Source: Neobacillus mesonae (lineage in GTDB: Bacteria > Bacillota > Bacilli > Bacillales > Cytobacillaceae). Taken from it: 60,282 nt of DNA. The stretch's first letter is position 1. Every line of letters begins with the position of its first letter. The position numbers and the translations under genes are program-made. The notes beneath the pieces were generated by a model. It did no database searches and was not told where the DNA came from. It worked only from the letters and a program-made list of their open reading frames with translations. Below are positions 34,846 to 42,387 of this stretch, piece by piece. The stretch spans positions 2,852,689 to 2,912,970 of the forward strand of contig NZ_KV440949.1 of NCBI RefSeq assembly GCF_001636315.1, in the 5' to 3' direction.

Positions 34846-36090
34846 TTAGATTGCCCAGTCTCCGTTACGGAAAATTGGTACGATGGTGCCGTCTTGTTTG
34901 ATGCCGTCGATGTTCATTTGGTTAGAGCCGATCATGAAGTCGACGTGTACAGTGGAGGTATTCATGCCATTTTTCAGTAATTCTTCTTCGCTCATTTTGG
35001 TGCCGCCTTGGATTGTGGTTGGGTAGGCTGCCCCGATTGCTAAGTGATTGGATGCATTTTCATCAAATAACGTGTTAAAGAAAATAATACCAGATTGTGA
35101 AATCGGCGATGGATCTGGTACAAGAGCCACTTCACCCAAGCCAGTACCGCCTTCGTTATCAAACACTAATTTCTTAATCGCTTCATCGCCTTTTTCAGCA
35201 GAAATATCAACGATTTTGCCGTCTTTAAAATGCACCTCAATGCCTTCAATTAATGTGCCGGCATAGCTTAATGGTTTAGTGCTGCGGACAACACCGTCCA
35301 TGCGGTGTGTATCAGGGGCTGTGAAGACTTCTTCTGTCGGCATGTTGGCTATGAATTCTTCGCCTTTTGGATTATAGCTTTCCGCACATGCCCAAATATG
35401 GTTCTTCGGCAGGCCTAAAGTTAAATCGGTGCCAGGGGCAGTATAGTGCAATGCATCAAATTGGATTTCATTCAATTTTACTGCTTTTTCATTTAACGTC
35501 TTTTTATGTTCGTCCCAGGCGGTGATTGGGTCGTCCTCATAAACACGACAGGTTTTGAAAATTTGATCCCATAGTGCATCAACTTGTTCTTCAGATGTTT
35601 TCAAGTCAGGAAATACCTTTGCTGCCCAGCCGGCACCTGCTGCAGCGGCAACCGTCCATTTCAGGTCATCATTTTGCGTGGCTGTCCTCTGTGCTTTGAA
35701 CGCTTTTCCAGCGACATTTTGGTAGGCTGCCACTTTGGCAGGGTCCGCTTCATTCAGTAAGCCAGGGTCACTTGAGATAATGGACAGGCGGCTGACCCGA
35801 TGGTTTAACACGTGATCTTCGGATTCTTGGATCTCATAGTCAGGAATATTCGTTAATACTTCTGTTGGTTGATGTAAGTAATGTTGTTTCGTAATTTCAT
35901 CATCGGACCACTTCACGATTACCTTTTCCGCACCTAACGCATAGGCTTCCTTGGTAATTAAGCGGGCTAAAGGCGCTTGATCAACGGTAATCGTCATTTT
36001 TACCCAATCACCGGGCTGGACATTGATTCCTTTTGCTGCTAGGAGCTTTGCGTACTTTTGTAAGTTTTCTTCAAAGTTAGGTAAAACCAT
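34846..36090 (-). CDS. ampS: M29-family metallo-aminopeptidase (AmpS/PepT type)
   Basis: A 414-aa cytoplasmic aminopeptidase with two metal ions that trims N-terminal residues from peptides. M29 motifs are present: TITVDQAPLARLITKEAYAL at the N-terminus, EVFTAPDTHRMDGVV, GTGLGEVALVPDPSPIS with the metal glutamate, and FFNTLFDENASNHLAIG with the histidine. STVHVDFMIGSNQMNIDG lies near the end. Length and N-terminus fit AmpS of B. subtilis (about 410 aa). GGAGG lies about 10 nt before ATG 36090 on the minus strand. It is monocistronic. Confidence 0.93.
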   Translation of the reverse strand: MVLPNFEENLQKYAKLLAAKGINVQPGDWVKMTITVDQAPLARLITKEAYALGAEKVIVKWSDDEITKQHYLHQPTEVLTNIPDYEIQESEDHVLNHRVSRLSIISSDPGLLNEADPAKVAAYQNVAGKAFKAQRTATQNDDLKWTVAAAAGAGWAAKVFPDLKTSEEQVDALWDQIFKTCRVYEDDPITAWDEHKKTLNEKAVKLNEIQFDALHYTAPGTDLTLGLPKNHIWACAESYNPKGEEFIANMPTEEVFTAPDTHRMDGVVRSTKPLSYAGTLIEGIEVHFKDGKIVDISAEKGDEAIKKLVFDNEGGTGLGEVALVPDPSPISQSGIIFFNTLFDENASNHLAIGAAYPTTIQGGTKMSEEELLKNGMNTSTVHVDFMIGSNQMNIDGIKQDGTIVPIFRNGDWAI

Positions 36091-36190
36091 TCTTTTAAGC
36101 CTCCAAAATTTGTTTTCATCATTATAGTAGCATAGTTATCAGAAAACTGACTATTTTTTGACTCACTATAAATCTTCTCTTTCTAGTCGG

Positions 36191-37051
36191 TTAATTTTCT
36201 ATATTATAAGTGTTCAAAAATTCCTCTACGGCAATTGTCATGTTTTGCGCCTCTTTTAAACTGGCTACGGGACTGCCTTCAGAGGCTGCTCCAAGAAGTT
36301 TCGTAATCTCACGATGTGTAAGAGTATGTGTTTCAAACGTCCTCGTTTTATTGCCGGAGATGTTTGCCAACTTTACGAATGAAGCAGTTGCCTTTCTTTT
36401 TGGCCCGATTAACATGGTTGGCGGGAGATGCTGCCCACTTGCATAGGAAACCGGCGATGCTTCCGCCCATACTTGCCGGTCTTGTCCAAAGATCTTTTTA
36501 TATCTTTCGTTTTTGGGGATATATTCTACCAGATTAATTGGTCCATCTAGGTTAACCACGGAATTAACCATTCCTAGTGAAAGGCCGGCTTGCATCAAAT
36601 ATTTTGGGTTTGTTCCAATGAGCGTAACCAAATGCCCGCCTGCTGAATGGCCCATTAAATTGATTTTGCTTGTATCAATATGATACTGTTCCGCATGCTC
36701 ATAAACCCATTTAACTGCAGTGGAAACATCATTCGCCATTTCATCGTATGTAGCTTTAGGCGAAAGGCGGTAATTAACAGAGACAAATACATATCCTTTG
36801 TTAGTAAAAAAAGCAGGCTTATCGCCAACATTGCTCTTATCTCCTCTCATCCAGCCGCCGCCATGGACATAAACAATAACAGGATGCAGCTTGCTCCCCC
36901 CATCATTCGGAGCATAAACATCTAATTTTTGCCTAGGCTCTTCCCCATATGTAACGTCCATTTCCCTAAATTCCTTCCCCTTCGCCGGCTGATAAAAATA
37001 CATACCAGCCATAAAAACAATTAACGCAAGCAGCCAAAATCGACGCTTCAA
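36191..37051 (-). CDS. Membrane-anchored alpha/beta hydrolase (esterase/lipase, BD-FAE-like)
   Basis: A 286-aa hydrolase. An N-terminal hydrophobic helix (RRFWLLALIVFMAGMYFY) serves as anchor or signal. The core has the oxyanion motif YVHGGGWMRGD, nucleophile elbow LMGHSAGGHLVTL, and a likely catalytic histidine in HTLTHREI. These match the BD-FAE/kynurenine formamidase-like esterases. I place the start at TTG 37051, with AAAGAAAGG before it. An ATG at 37135 would run through a dispersed palindromic repeat and add residues unlike the family. The substrate is unknown. Confidence 0.88.
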   Translation of the reverse strand: MKRRFWLLALIVFMAGMYFYQPAKGKEFREMDVTYGEEPRQKLDVYAPNDGGSKLHPVIVYVHGGGWMRGDKSNVGDKPAFFTNKGYVFVSVNYRLSPKATYDEMANDVSTAVKWVYEHAEQYHIDTSKINLMGHSAGGHLVTLIGTNPKYLMQAGLSLGMVNSVVNLDGPINLVEYIPKNERYKKIFGQDRQVWAEASPVSYASGQHLPPTMLIGPKRKATASFVKLANISGNKTRTFETHTLTHREITKLLGAASEGSPVASLKEAQNMTIAVEEFLNTYNIEN

Positions 37052-37075
37052 TACAATCACCCTTTCTTTGAGGAA

Positions 37076-37130
37076 GCATGGGGACGGTTCTCTTGCTTCA
37101 TTGAATGAAGTAAGAGAACCACCTTCGTGC
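37076..37130 (+). repeat. Full palindrome-family element upstream of the esterase gene
   Basis: GCATGGGGACGGTTCTCTTG and AAGAGAACCACCTTCGTGC form the arms, with inner TTCATT/AATGAA. The right arm has GTCCCC altered to CACCTTC, so pairing is partly lost. It lies on the 5' side of both neighbouring genes, unlike most copies. Confidence 0.82.
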
Positions 37131-37191
37131 TTCATAGGGTGTCCAAAAAAGCGGGGATTATTGATAAAAAAGGGTGGTTTGGAAAAAATTG

Positions 37192-37234
37192 TTGTAAATA
37201 TATATGAACCAGTGTACTATTAAGGTAATACACT
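37192..37234 (+). promoter_or_regulatory. Promoter and GntR/YtrA-type operator of the yhcEFG-like operon
   Basis: TTGTAA (37192-37197), 17 bp and TACTAT (37215-37220) form a promoter. AGTGTA (37211-37216) and TACACT (37229-37234), 12 bp apart, form a palindrome over the -10, extended by an inner TA on each side. The operon encodes a GntR regulator of the YtrA group, so it likely represses itself here. Confidence 0.75.
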
Positions 37235-37256
37235 AAGAATAAAGGAGGAGGATTTG

Positions 37257-38003
37257 TTGATTAAAGGGCAATTGTATTTGGAGTGGTTGAAGCATCGGAG
37301 AAAGGTTTCCGCCACGATGTTAATCGTGGTATTGTTGGGAATTGGGTTAACCACAGTCAGTTATATCAGCCATTTTCATTCTATATCTGATTTTATCATG
37401 ATGTATCTTTACGGCTGGATGGTGGTGCTGCCATTTCTAGCGGTCATTCCACTGTTTATTAACCTTGAGCAGGATCTGAGAAACCGGCACATTTGGCTTT
37501 ACACAGAAGCATCCCTCAAGCAGTTATTACTAGCAAAGGTGTTATTTATATCACTTGTCTGCATGGGGTTCATTGTTATCTTCAGTTTGACCGGTTTCAT
37601 TTTAGAATTGTGTATGAGGGGCGGGAGCGTTTTATCTGCTCTAGTGCTCTTTGTCACTCTTAGCCTGATGACACTTTATAAAATTATCGTTTTGCAGTTT
37701 TTATTTTTGTTATTATGGGCCATTTTTCAAGCAGTTACTGTCCTTTCTCAAGCAGCAGGGGTGTTCGTCATGCCAATAAGCTATGCCGTAATCGTCATTC
37801 TTTGCTTGAACTTTTATGATGTACTAAAGATGGGCGGTGTGCCGATCCATTTGCGGGGCATTATGATTGGCCCAGAATATGAGCCATTGGGATTGTTTTA
37901 TCTCGATAAATTTTATATGGGTGAAATATTTGCGGGGTTATTTCTTATTGTGATCAGCTGCCTACTTTCCGCTCGATTTTTACAAAAGAAGGTCGGTGTT
38001 TAA
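37257..38003 (+). CDS. ABC-2-type membrane protein, YhcE-like
   Basis: A 248-aa integral membrane protein with six predicted helices (about 20-38, 48-70, 98-120, 125-150, 155-180, 222-242) and no soluble domain. It is the likely permease of the ABC unit formed with the ATPase two genes downstream. The tandem TTG codons at 37254 and 37257 follow AAAGGAGGAG; spacing favours 37257. It abuts the GntR gene directly (stop 38001-38003, next ATG 38004). Order, sizes and types match yhcE-yhcF-yhcG of B. subtilis, for which the transported substrate is unknown. Confidence 0.8.
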   Translation: MIKGQLYLEWLKHRRKVSATMLIVVLLGIGLTTVSYISHFHSISDFIMMYLYGWMVVLPFLAVIPLFINLEQDLRNRHIWLYTEASLKQLLLAKVLFISLVCMGFIVIFSLTGFILELCMRGGSVLSALVLFVTLSLMTLYKIIVLQFLFLLLWAIFQAVTVLSQAAGVFVMPISYAVIVILCLNFYDVLKMGGVPIHLRGIMIGPEYEPLGLFYLDKFYMGEIFAGLFLIVISCLLSARFLQKKVGV

Positions 38004-38372
38004 ATGGGGATGGATTTTGAAAAAGATCGGCCAATTTATCTCCAGCTTGTGGAAAGAATCTGCGGAGACCTTGTGAGCGGCAGACGCAAACCGGGAGATA
38101 GGCTGCCGTCTGTTCGCGAATTTGCACTTGAGGCAGGAGTCAATACAAACACTGTGCAAAATGTTTATAAGCAGCTGGAGCAAATGGAGCTGACGGAAAC
38201 GAAACGGGGCCAAGGGACATTTATCACCCCCGACCCTTTAAAAATAAGTGTGATGCGGGAAGAGTTGAAAAAACAGCTGATCGACCGGTTTTTAAGCAGT
38301 GTTGAAACAATGGGATTTACCCAGGCGGAAATTCTTCAATCGTTAAAAGAAAGGAGGGAGAATGAGTGTTAG
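38004..38372 (+). CDS. GntR-family regulator, YhcF/YtrA subgroup
   Basis: A 122-aa repressor with a winged helix (DRPIYLQLVERICGDLVSGR, then LPSVREFALEAGVNTNTVQN) and only a short C-terminal dimerisation helix pair, the hallmark of the YtrA subgroup. Such proteins usually control the ABC genes beside them. The palindrome at 37211-37234 is the probable operator. Its stop overlaps the ATPase start by 7 bp, so the whole cassette is translated from one transcript. Confidence 0.92.
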   Translation: MGMDFEKDRPIYLQLVERICGDLVSGRRKPGDRLPSVREFALEAGVNTNTVQNVYKQLEQMELTETKRGQGTFITPDPLKISVMREELKKQLIDRFLSSVETMGFTQAEILQSLKERRENEC

Positions 38373-39070
38373 AGACAAAAGATATTCAGTTTTCCTATCA
38401 AAAGCGGCGGCTTGTACTTAGGAACGTCAATGTCCAAATAGAAATTGGGAAAATCGTGGTTCTTGCCGGTGAAAATGGCAGCGGGAAGTCAACATTCCTC
38501 AAGGTGCTTGCCAATTTATTACAGCCGCAGAGCGGCCAAGTATGGTTAAACGGATCTGAAGCGACAAGAACGAGCTTGTCTGAGATTGCGTTTATGCCAG
38601 ATGATCAGTTATACCATCCGTACCTTACTGGGGAGCAGCTATTTACCTTCTTAGAGTCACAATTTCGCGATTTTGAGTGGGCAAGGGCGAAGGAAATTGC
38701 GGATTATCTAAGGGTTGATATTACAACAACAGTTTCGGCTATGAGTAAAGGGAATATAAGCCGGCTCAAGCTCGCCGCAGTCTTTGGACGAAAAGCAAGC
38801 TATTATCTGCTGGATGAGCCATTTTCGGGATTGGATCCGCTTGTCCGTGAGGAAATAATAAAAAGCATTATCCAGTTTGTTGATTTAGAAAACGCCACAA
38901 TTTTGTTAAGTACGCATGAACTTGATGACGTATCCAAAGTCGCCGACGAACTGATGATTTTGAAAGATGGAAAGATTACCGCCCACGAAAGTTTAGATAA
39001 TATTCGCAGTGAATACCGGATGGAACCTAAAGAATGGTTCAAATCATTTTATAAAAAAGGGGAGAACTAA
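38366..39070 (+). CDS. ABC transporter ATPase, YhcG-like
   Basis: A 234-aa ATPase with Walker A GENGSGKSTFLK, Q-loop-like FMPDDQ, Walker B YYLLDEPFSGLD and switch STHELDDV. The signature motif is degenerate: MSKGNISRLKLAAVF replaces LSGGQ, keeping only S and G. This form recurs in YhcG/YtrB-like ATPases as I recall them and does not by itself mean inactivity. The start is GTG 38366 after AAGGAGGGAG. It partners the membrane protein at 37257. Confidence 0.9.
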   Translation: MLETKDIQFSYQKRRLVLRNVNVQIEIGKIVVLAGENGSGKSTFLKVLANLLQPQSGQVWLNGSEATRTSLSEIAFMPDDQLYHPYLTGEQLFTFLESQFRDFEWARAKEIADYLRVDITTTVSAMSKGNISRLKLAAVFGRKASYYLLDEPFSGLDPLVREEIIKSIIQFVDLENATILLSTHELDDVSKVADELMILKDGKITAHESLDNIRSEYRMEPKEWFKSFYKKGEN

Positions 39071-39072
39071 GA

Positions 39073-39252
39073 ATGAATAAATGGACAATTTCATTAGCAG
39101 TCTATGTGGCATTATGTATCATCGGGGTTTTCACAAAAGCAAGTGAAGGCTATGACGTTTGGAGCTGGAAGCTATTCGTCGCACAAATATTCGCCATTCC
39201 AATTACCTTAATTGTTTTCATTATCCTCCATTTTAAAAGTAAATATCGATGA
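39073..39252 (+). CDS. Small two-helix membrane protein at the end of the yhcEFG-like operon
   Basis: A 59-aa protein starting at ATG 39073, 2 bp after the ATPase stop, with GGGGAGAA upstream. It reads MNKWTISLAVYVALCIIGVF, then a short polar loop (TKASEGYDVWSWK), then a second helix (LFVAQIFAIPITLIVFIILH) and the tail FKSKYR. Translational coupling to the ATPase suggests a small accessory subunit of the transporter. I do not recognise a named family. Confidence 0.8.
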   Translation: MNKWTISLAVYVALCIIGVFTKASEGYDVWSWKLFVAQIFAIPITLIVFIILHFKSKYR

Positions 39253-39255
39253 GAT

Positions 39256-39310
39256 ATGGGGGCGGTTCTCCTGCTTTATTTAATGAAGCGCAGAAGAACC
39301 GTCCCCATGC
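39256..39310 (+). repeat. Full palindrome-family element closing the yhcEFG-like operon
   Basis: ATGGGGGCGGTTCTCCTGCT and GCAGAAGAACCGTCCCCATG form nearly complete arms with inner TTTATT/AATGAA. TTTCTAAAAAA follows. It begins 3 bp after the small protein's stop and is the probable terminator. Confidence 0.9.
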
Positions 39311-39411
39311 TTTCTAAAAAAAGGATTAATAATTCATTAAAATGGCAAATTAATTTAAGAACAGTGGTACATTGTTTAAGAGGGTTTCAGTGAAAATTTT
39401 GGAGGCATTTT

Positions 39412-40689
39412 ATGTCTTATTTAATCTCTTTATTTGAACAGCATAGCTATCTTATTTTATTTGCGGGTATTTTTTTAGAGCTCATGGCGCTCCCGATTTC
39501 AGGGGAATTATTAATGAGCTATGCCGGTTACTTTGTGTATCAGGGGAAGATGAATTACCTTTTGGCACTCTTGACCGTCTTTTTTTCGGGCGGTGCAGGG
39601 ATTACCGTAACCTATTGGATTGGCAGGGCAGGTGGATATAAACTCATTGAGAAATACGGAAAATATATTCATCTTGGGCCTGAAAGGTATAAAAAAACAG
39701 CGGCATGGTTTGAACGTTCTGGGAGTAAGTTATTAATCTTTGCTTATTTCATCCCCGGAGTCAGGCATTTCACCGGATATATTTCCGGGATTTCGAGAAT
39801 GTCATTTCAGAAATTTATCATTCCGGCTTATACAGGTTCTTTTTTATGGGGATTTTGTTTTATAACACTAGGGAAAGTATTAGGACCGCAATGGAAGGCA
39901 TTTCACCATGCAGCAAGTAAATACTTTGTTATGTTTATTATCGTTTTAGCAATTTTATTAGCCTTTTTTCTAGTCTACCGATTTTATAAAGATCAAATTA
40001 AGAGCTTTTTTGTTCGTGCTTTAAAAAGGCTGATGGCTCGTCTAAAAACGATAAGAGCAACCGAAATATTTCTTATTTGCCTCACATTAGTGTTAATTGG
40101 CATGGTTTCGTTAATGCTTGGATTGGCACAGGATTATTTAGCTAATGACTTTACGGAGTTTAATGAAGTGACGAATTATATCGTTAACTCTGTGGTTTAT
40201 CAGCCTTGGATGAAAGGGTTCTTTATTTTTCAATCAATATATGTATTTGGGTTTATCACAGCCATTACCATCCTGCGTATATGGAGAAAGGGACGGAACA
40301 GGGCCTTGGAGTATCTTTTGCTTTTAATAACCATATTGGGAGCAAAGGCTTTTCATGATTCTATTACACAGGCCTTATCTTTTCTTGAATCCTTTGGTTT
40401 CGTAGGAAAATTTCATTCCGAGAATTTCCCTGATTTAAATGCTGTAATAATCATTACCATTTATGGAGTCTGCTTCTTCTTACTTGTCCGCCATTCAAAA
40501 AGGGGATTGACGCCAGTATTTGCGGCTCTATTTGCGTTATTTATCTTAATTGGATTAACCGTTGCAAATATAGCTTCGACTAATCTACTGCCTAGTGATA
40601 TTGTTGGCGGATACGTATATGGCGCTGTATGGATCTTTTTTAACTTCTTGTTATTTGAAATGTTACGGCTTGTATTGGAAAGAGATTAA
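39412..40689 (+). CDS. DedA-family protein fused to a degenerate PAP2-like membrane domain
   Basis: A 425-aa membrane protein. The N-terminal half (1 to about 195) is a DedA/VTT domain: FLELMALPISGELLMSYAGY, GRAGGYKLIEKYG, then FAYFIPGVRHFTGYISGISR with the conserved arginines and glycines. DedA proteins act in lipid scrambling and membrane potential. The C-terminal half (about 215-425) has the helix layout of PAP2 phosphatases, but key residues differ. Where SGH is expected it reads HSENFPDLNA, and where H-x-PSD is expected it reads NLLPSDIVGG, keeping the PSD-x-x-GG tail without the histidine. Phosphatase activity is therefore unlikely. GGAGG lies 6 nt before the ATG. The gene stands alone. 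Confidence 0.82.
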   Translation: MSYLISLFEQHSYLILFAGIFLELMALPISGELLMSYAGYFVYQGKMNYLLALLTVFFSGGAGITVTYWIGRAGGYKLIEKYGKYIHLGPERYKKTAAWFERSGSKLLIFAYFIPGVRHFTGYISGISRMSFQKFIIPAYTGSFLWGFCFITLGKVLGPQWKAFHHAASKYFVMFIIVLAILLAFFLVYRFYKDQIKSFFVRALKRLMARLKTIRATEIFLICLTLVLIGMVSLMLGLAQDYLANDFTEFNEVTNYIVNSVVYQPWMKGFFIFQSIYVFGFITAITILRIWRKGRNRALEYLLLLITILGAKAFHDSITQALSFLESFGFVGKFHSENFPDLNAVIIITIYGVCFFLLVRHSKRGLTPVFAALFALFILIGLTVANIASTNLLPSDIVGGYVYGAVWIFFNFLLFEMLRLVLERD

Positions 40690-40707
40690 AGTGAATTAGA
40701 CAGGGTG

Positions 40708-40735
40708 ATGGCTGCTTCATTGTTGAAGCAGCCAT
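40708..40735 (+). terminator. Bidirectional terminator between the dedA-like and rocR-like genes
   Basis: ATGGCTGCTTC pairs perfectly with GAAGCAGCCAT around ATTGTT. It sits between convergent genes. A CATTCCCATGC tail resembles the outer arm of the dispersed palindrome family, so it may be a diverged relative. Confidence 0.75.
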
Positions 40736-40747
40736 TCCCATGCATTA

Positions 40748-42148
40748 CTATAAATTTAATTTCTTCATTCTGTATTGCAAGCTTTGGCGGCTAAGGCCGA
40801 GTGCTTTGGCTGCTTTTGAGATGTTGAAGTCGTGCTTTTTTAGGACGTGTTCGATGTAGGTTTTTTCGAATAGTTCCATTTGTTCCTTCAGTGGTACGGT
40901 TTCATCAGTGTTTTCTTTCATGAACGTATCAACGGTGGAAACAGGCATCATGCGCTCTCTTATCTGTGCTTTGCTGCGGTACTGGTATGGTAAATGGGCA
41001 TACATAATGTACTCTTCATCAATCATGATGTTCATCGCCGCTTCAATAATATGCTCCAGTTCCCGGACATTCCCATGCCAATCATACTCAAGGAATGATG
41101 CCTGAACCTCTTCTGATAAGCCTTTTACATTCATATGAAAACGTTGGTTGTATTTTTCAATAAAATGCTCCACCAATAATGGAATATCTTCTTTGCGCTC
41201 TTTTAACGGCGGGACAAAAATTGTGACGACTCCAAGCCGGTAAAATAAGTCTTTGCGCATCCGATTATTGGCGATGGCCTCAATTGGGTCTTCATTCATA
41301 TTAGCAATGACCCTGACATCAACGGGCATATCCTTAGTATCACCAATTCGTCTAATTGTTTTTTCCTGAAGAACCCGAAGCAGTTTTGCCTGAAGGTTAA
41401 GATTTAAAGAGTTAATCTCATCCAGCAGCAGGGTACCTCCGTTAGCTTGTTCAAACAAGCCTGGTGTATCCATTGCGCCAGTAAAGGCTCCTCTTTTTGT
41501 GCCGAATAGAAGACTTTCAATTAAATTATCAGGTAAAGCAGCACAGTTTTGGGAAATAAATGGGCCAGTTAATCTATTGCTTGCGTTATGAATACTTTGA
41601 GCAAAAAGTTCTTTCCCTGTCCCAGTATCTCCGACAATCAATACATAAGATGAGGTTCTGGTAGCCCGTTTGGCTGATTCAATCACTTCTTTAATGGCGG
41701 GACTTCTCCCAATAATATTATCAAACGTATATTTAGCTGGCCCCTTGTTCATATTGCTTTTCATTAGCCGTTCAAGCTTTGTTACATCGTTGGCAATTTC
41801 AACTGCACCTTGAAGTTTCTCACCATCATAAATTGGAATCGTATTGTTGATGGTGGTAATTTCGTGGCCCTTGTTATTAAAATAGGTCTGCTTGACGTTA
41901 CTTGTTTCTTTGCCGTCTTGCAGGGCTTTAACGAGTGTACTTGATTGGTCGTCTTTAAACATAAAAACGTCTAATAAGTTTTTATTTATGACATCATGAA
42001 GGTCCATCGACTCCATTTGCATCATTTTTTTATTATAAATAATGGTTTTTCCTGTTTCGTCTACGGCATGAACCCCAACGTCCACTTCGTCCAAAATCCG
42101 TTTATACATCTGTGTTAAATATCGCAAATCAATTTGTGAATATTTCAT
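40748..42148 (-). CDS. rocR: Sigma-54-dependent activator, RocR-like
   Basis: A 466-aa enhancer-binding protein. A PAS domain (about 10-125, YKRILDEVDVGVHAVDETGK) senses an effector, expected to be ornithine or citrulline by analogy with RocR. The AAA+ domain (about 140-375) has Walker A GDTGTGKELFAQ, the sigma-54 contact loop GAFTGA (in KRGAFTGAMDTPG) and Walker B GGTLLLDEINS. The C-terminal Fis-type helix-turn-helix is NISKAAKALGLSRQSLQYRM. It is divergent from a glutamate dehydrogenase gene whose promoter is of the -24/-12 type, as expected for a rocG activator. B. subtilis RocR has 461 aa. The effector is inferred, not seen. Confidence 0.88.
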   Translation of the reverse strand: MKYSQIDLRYLTQMYKRILDEVDVGVHAVDETGKTIIYNKKMMQMESMDLHDVINKNLLDVFMFKDDQSSTLVKALQDGKETSNVKQTYFNNKGHEITTINNTIPIYDGEKLQGAVEIANDVTKLERLMKSNMNKGPAKYTFDNIIGRSPAIKEVIESAKRATRTSSYVLIVGDTGTGKELFAQSIHNASNRLTGPFISQNCAALPDNLIESLLFGTKRGAFTGAMDTPGLFEQANGGTLLLDEINSLNLNLQAKLLRVLQEKTIRRIGDTKDMPVDVRVIANMNEDPIEAIANNRMRKDLFYRLGVVTIFVPPLKERKEDIPLLVEHFIEKYNQRFHMNVKGLSEEVQASFLEYDWHGNVRELEHIIEAAMNIMIDEEYIMYAHLPYQYRSKAQIRERMMPVSTVDTFMKENTDETVPLKEQMELFEKTYIEHVLKKHDFNISKAAKALGLSRQSLQYRMKKLNL

Positions 42149-42206
42149 GATGGTCCATACCCCTTGTTTATTCTTTATGCACTTATTTAACCAAAAAAAC
42201 GGCGTT

Positions 42207-42267
42207 AATGCAAAAATATTTTGCGTTATTTTTTAGAGAAATATATTCTGTGCAAAATTTATTGGCG
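42207..42267 (+). promoter_or_regulatory. Two upstream activator sites for the RocR-like protein
   Basis: Site 1 is the near-palindrome AATGCAAAA-ATA-TTTTGCGTT (42207-42227; 8 of 9 positions pair). Site 2, TGCAAAATTTATTGGCG (42251-42267), matches the core of site 1 and starts 42 bp further on, four helical turns, on the same face. They lie about 40-100 bp upstream of the -24 element, a usual place for enhancer sites. Confidence 0.7.
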
Positions 42268-42307
42268 TGTATTATGTGTCAAATCGCATAAAACCGCAAA
42301 AAAATTG

Positions 42308-42324
42308 TTGGCACGGAAATTGCA
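42308..42324 (+). promoter_or_regulatory. Sigma-54 (SigL) -24/-12 promoter of the glutamate dehydrogenase gene
   Basis: TTGGCACGGAAATTGCA contains GG (42310-42311) and GC (42322-42323) separated by exactly 10 bp, a perfect match to TGGCAC-N5-TTGCA. Activation by the divergent RocR-like protein is expected. Confidence 0.92.
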
Positions 42325-42387
42325 ATACTTATTTGTGAGTAACAAATGCTTTAGCATAGCTTACGAATATAATAAGGGGTGTCATGT

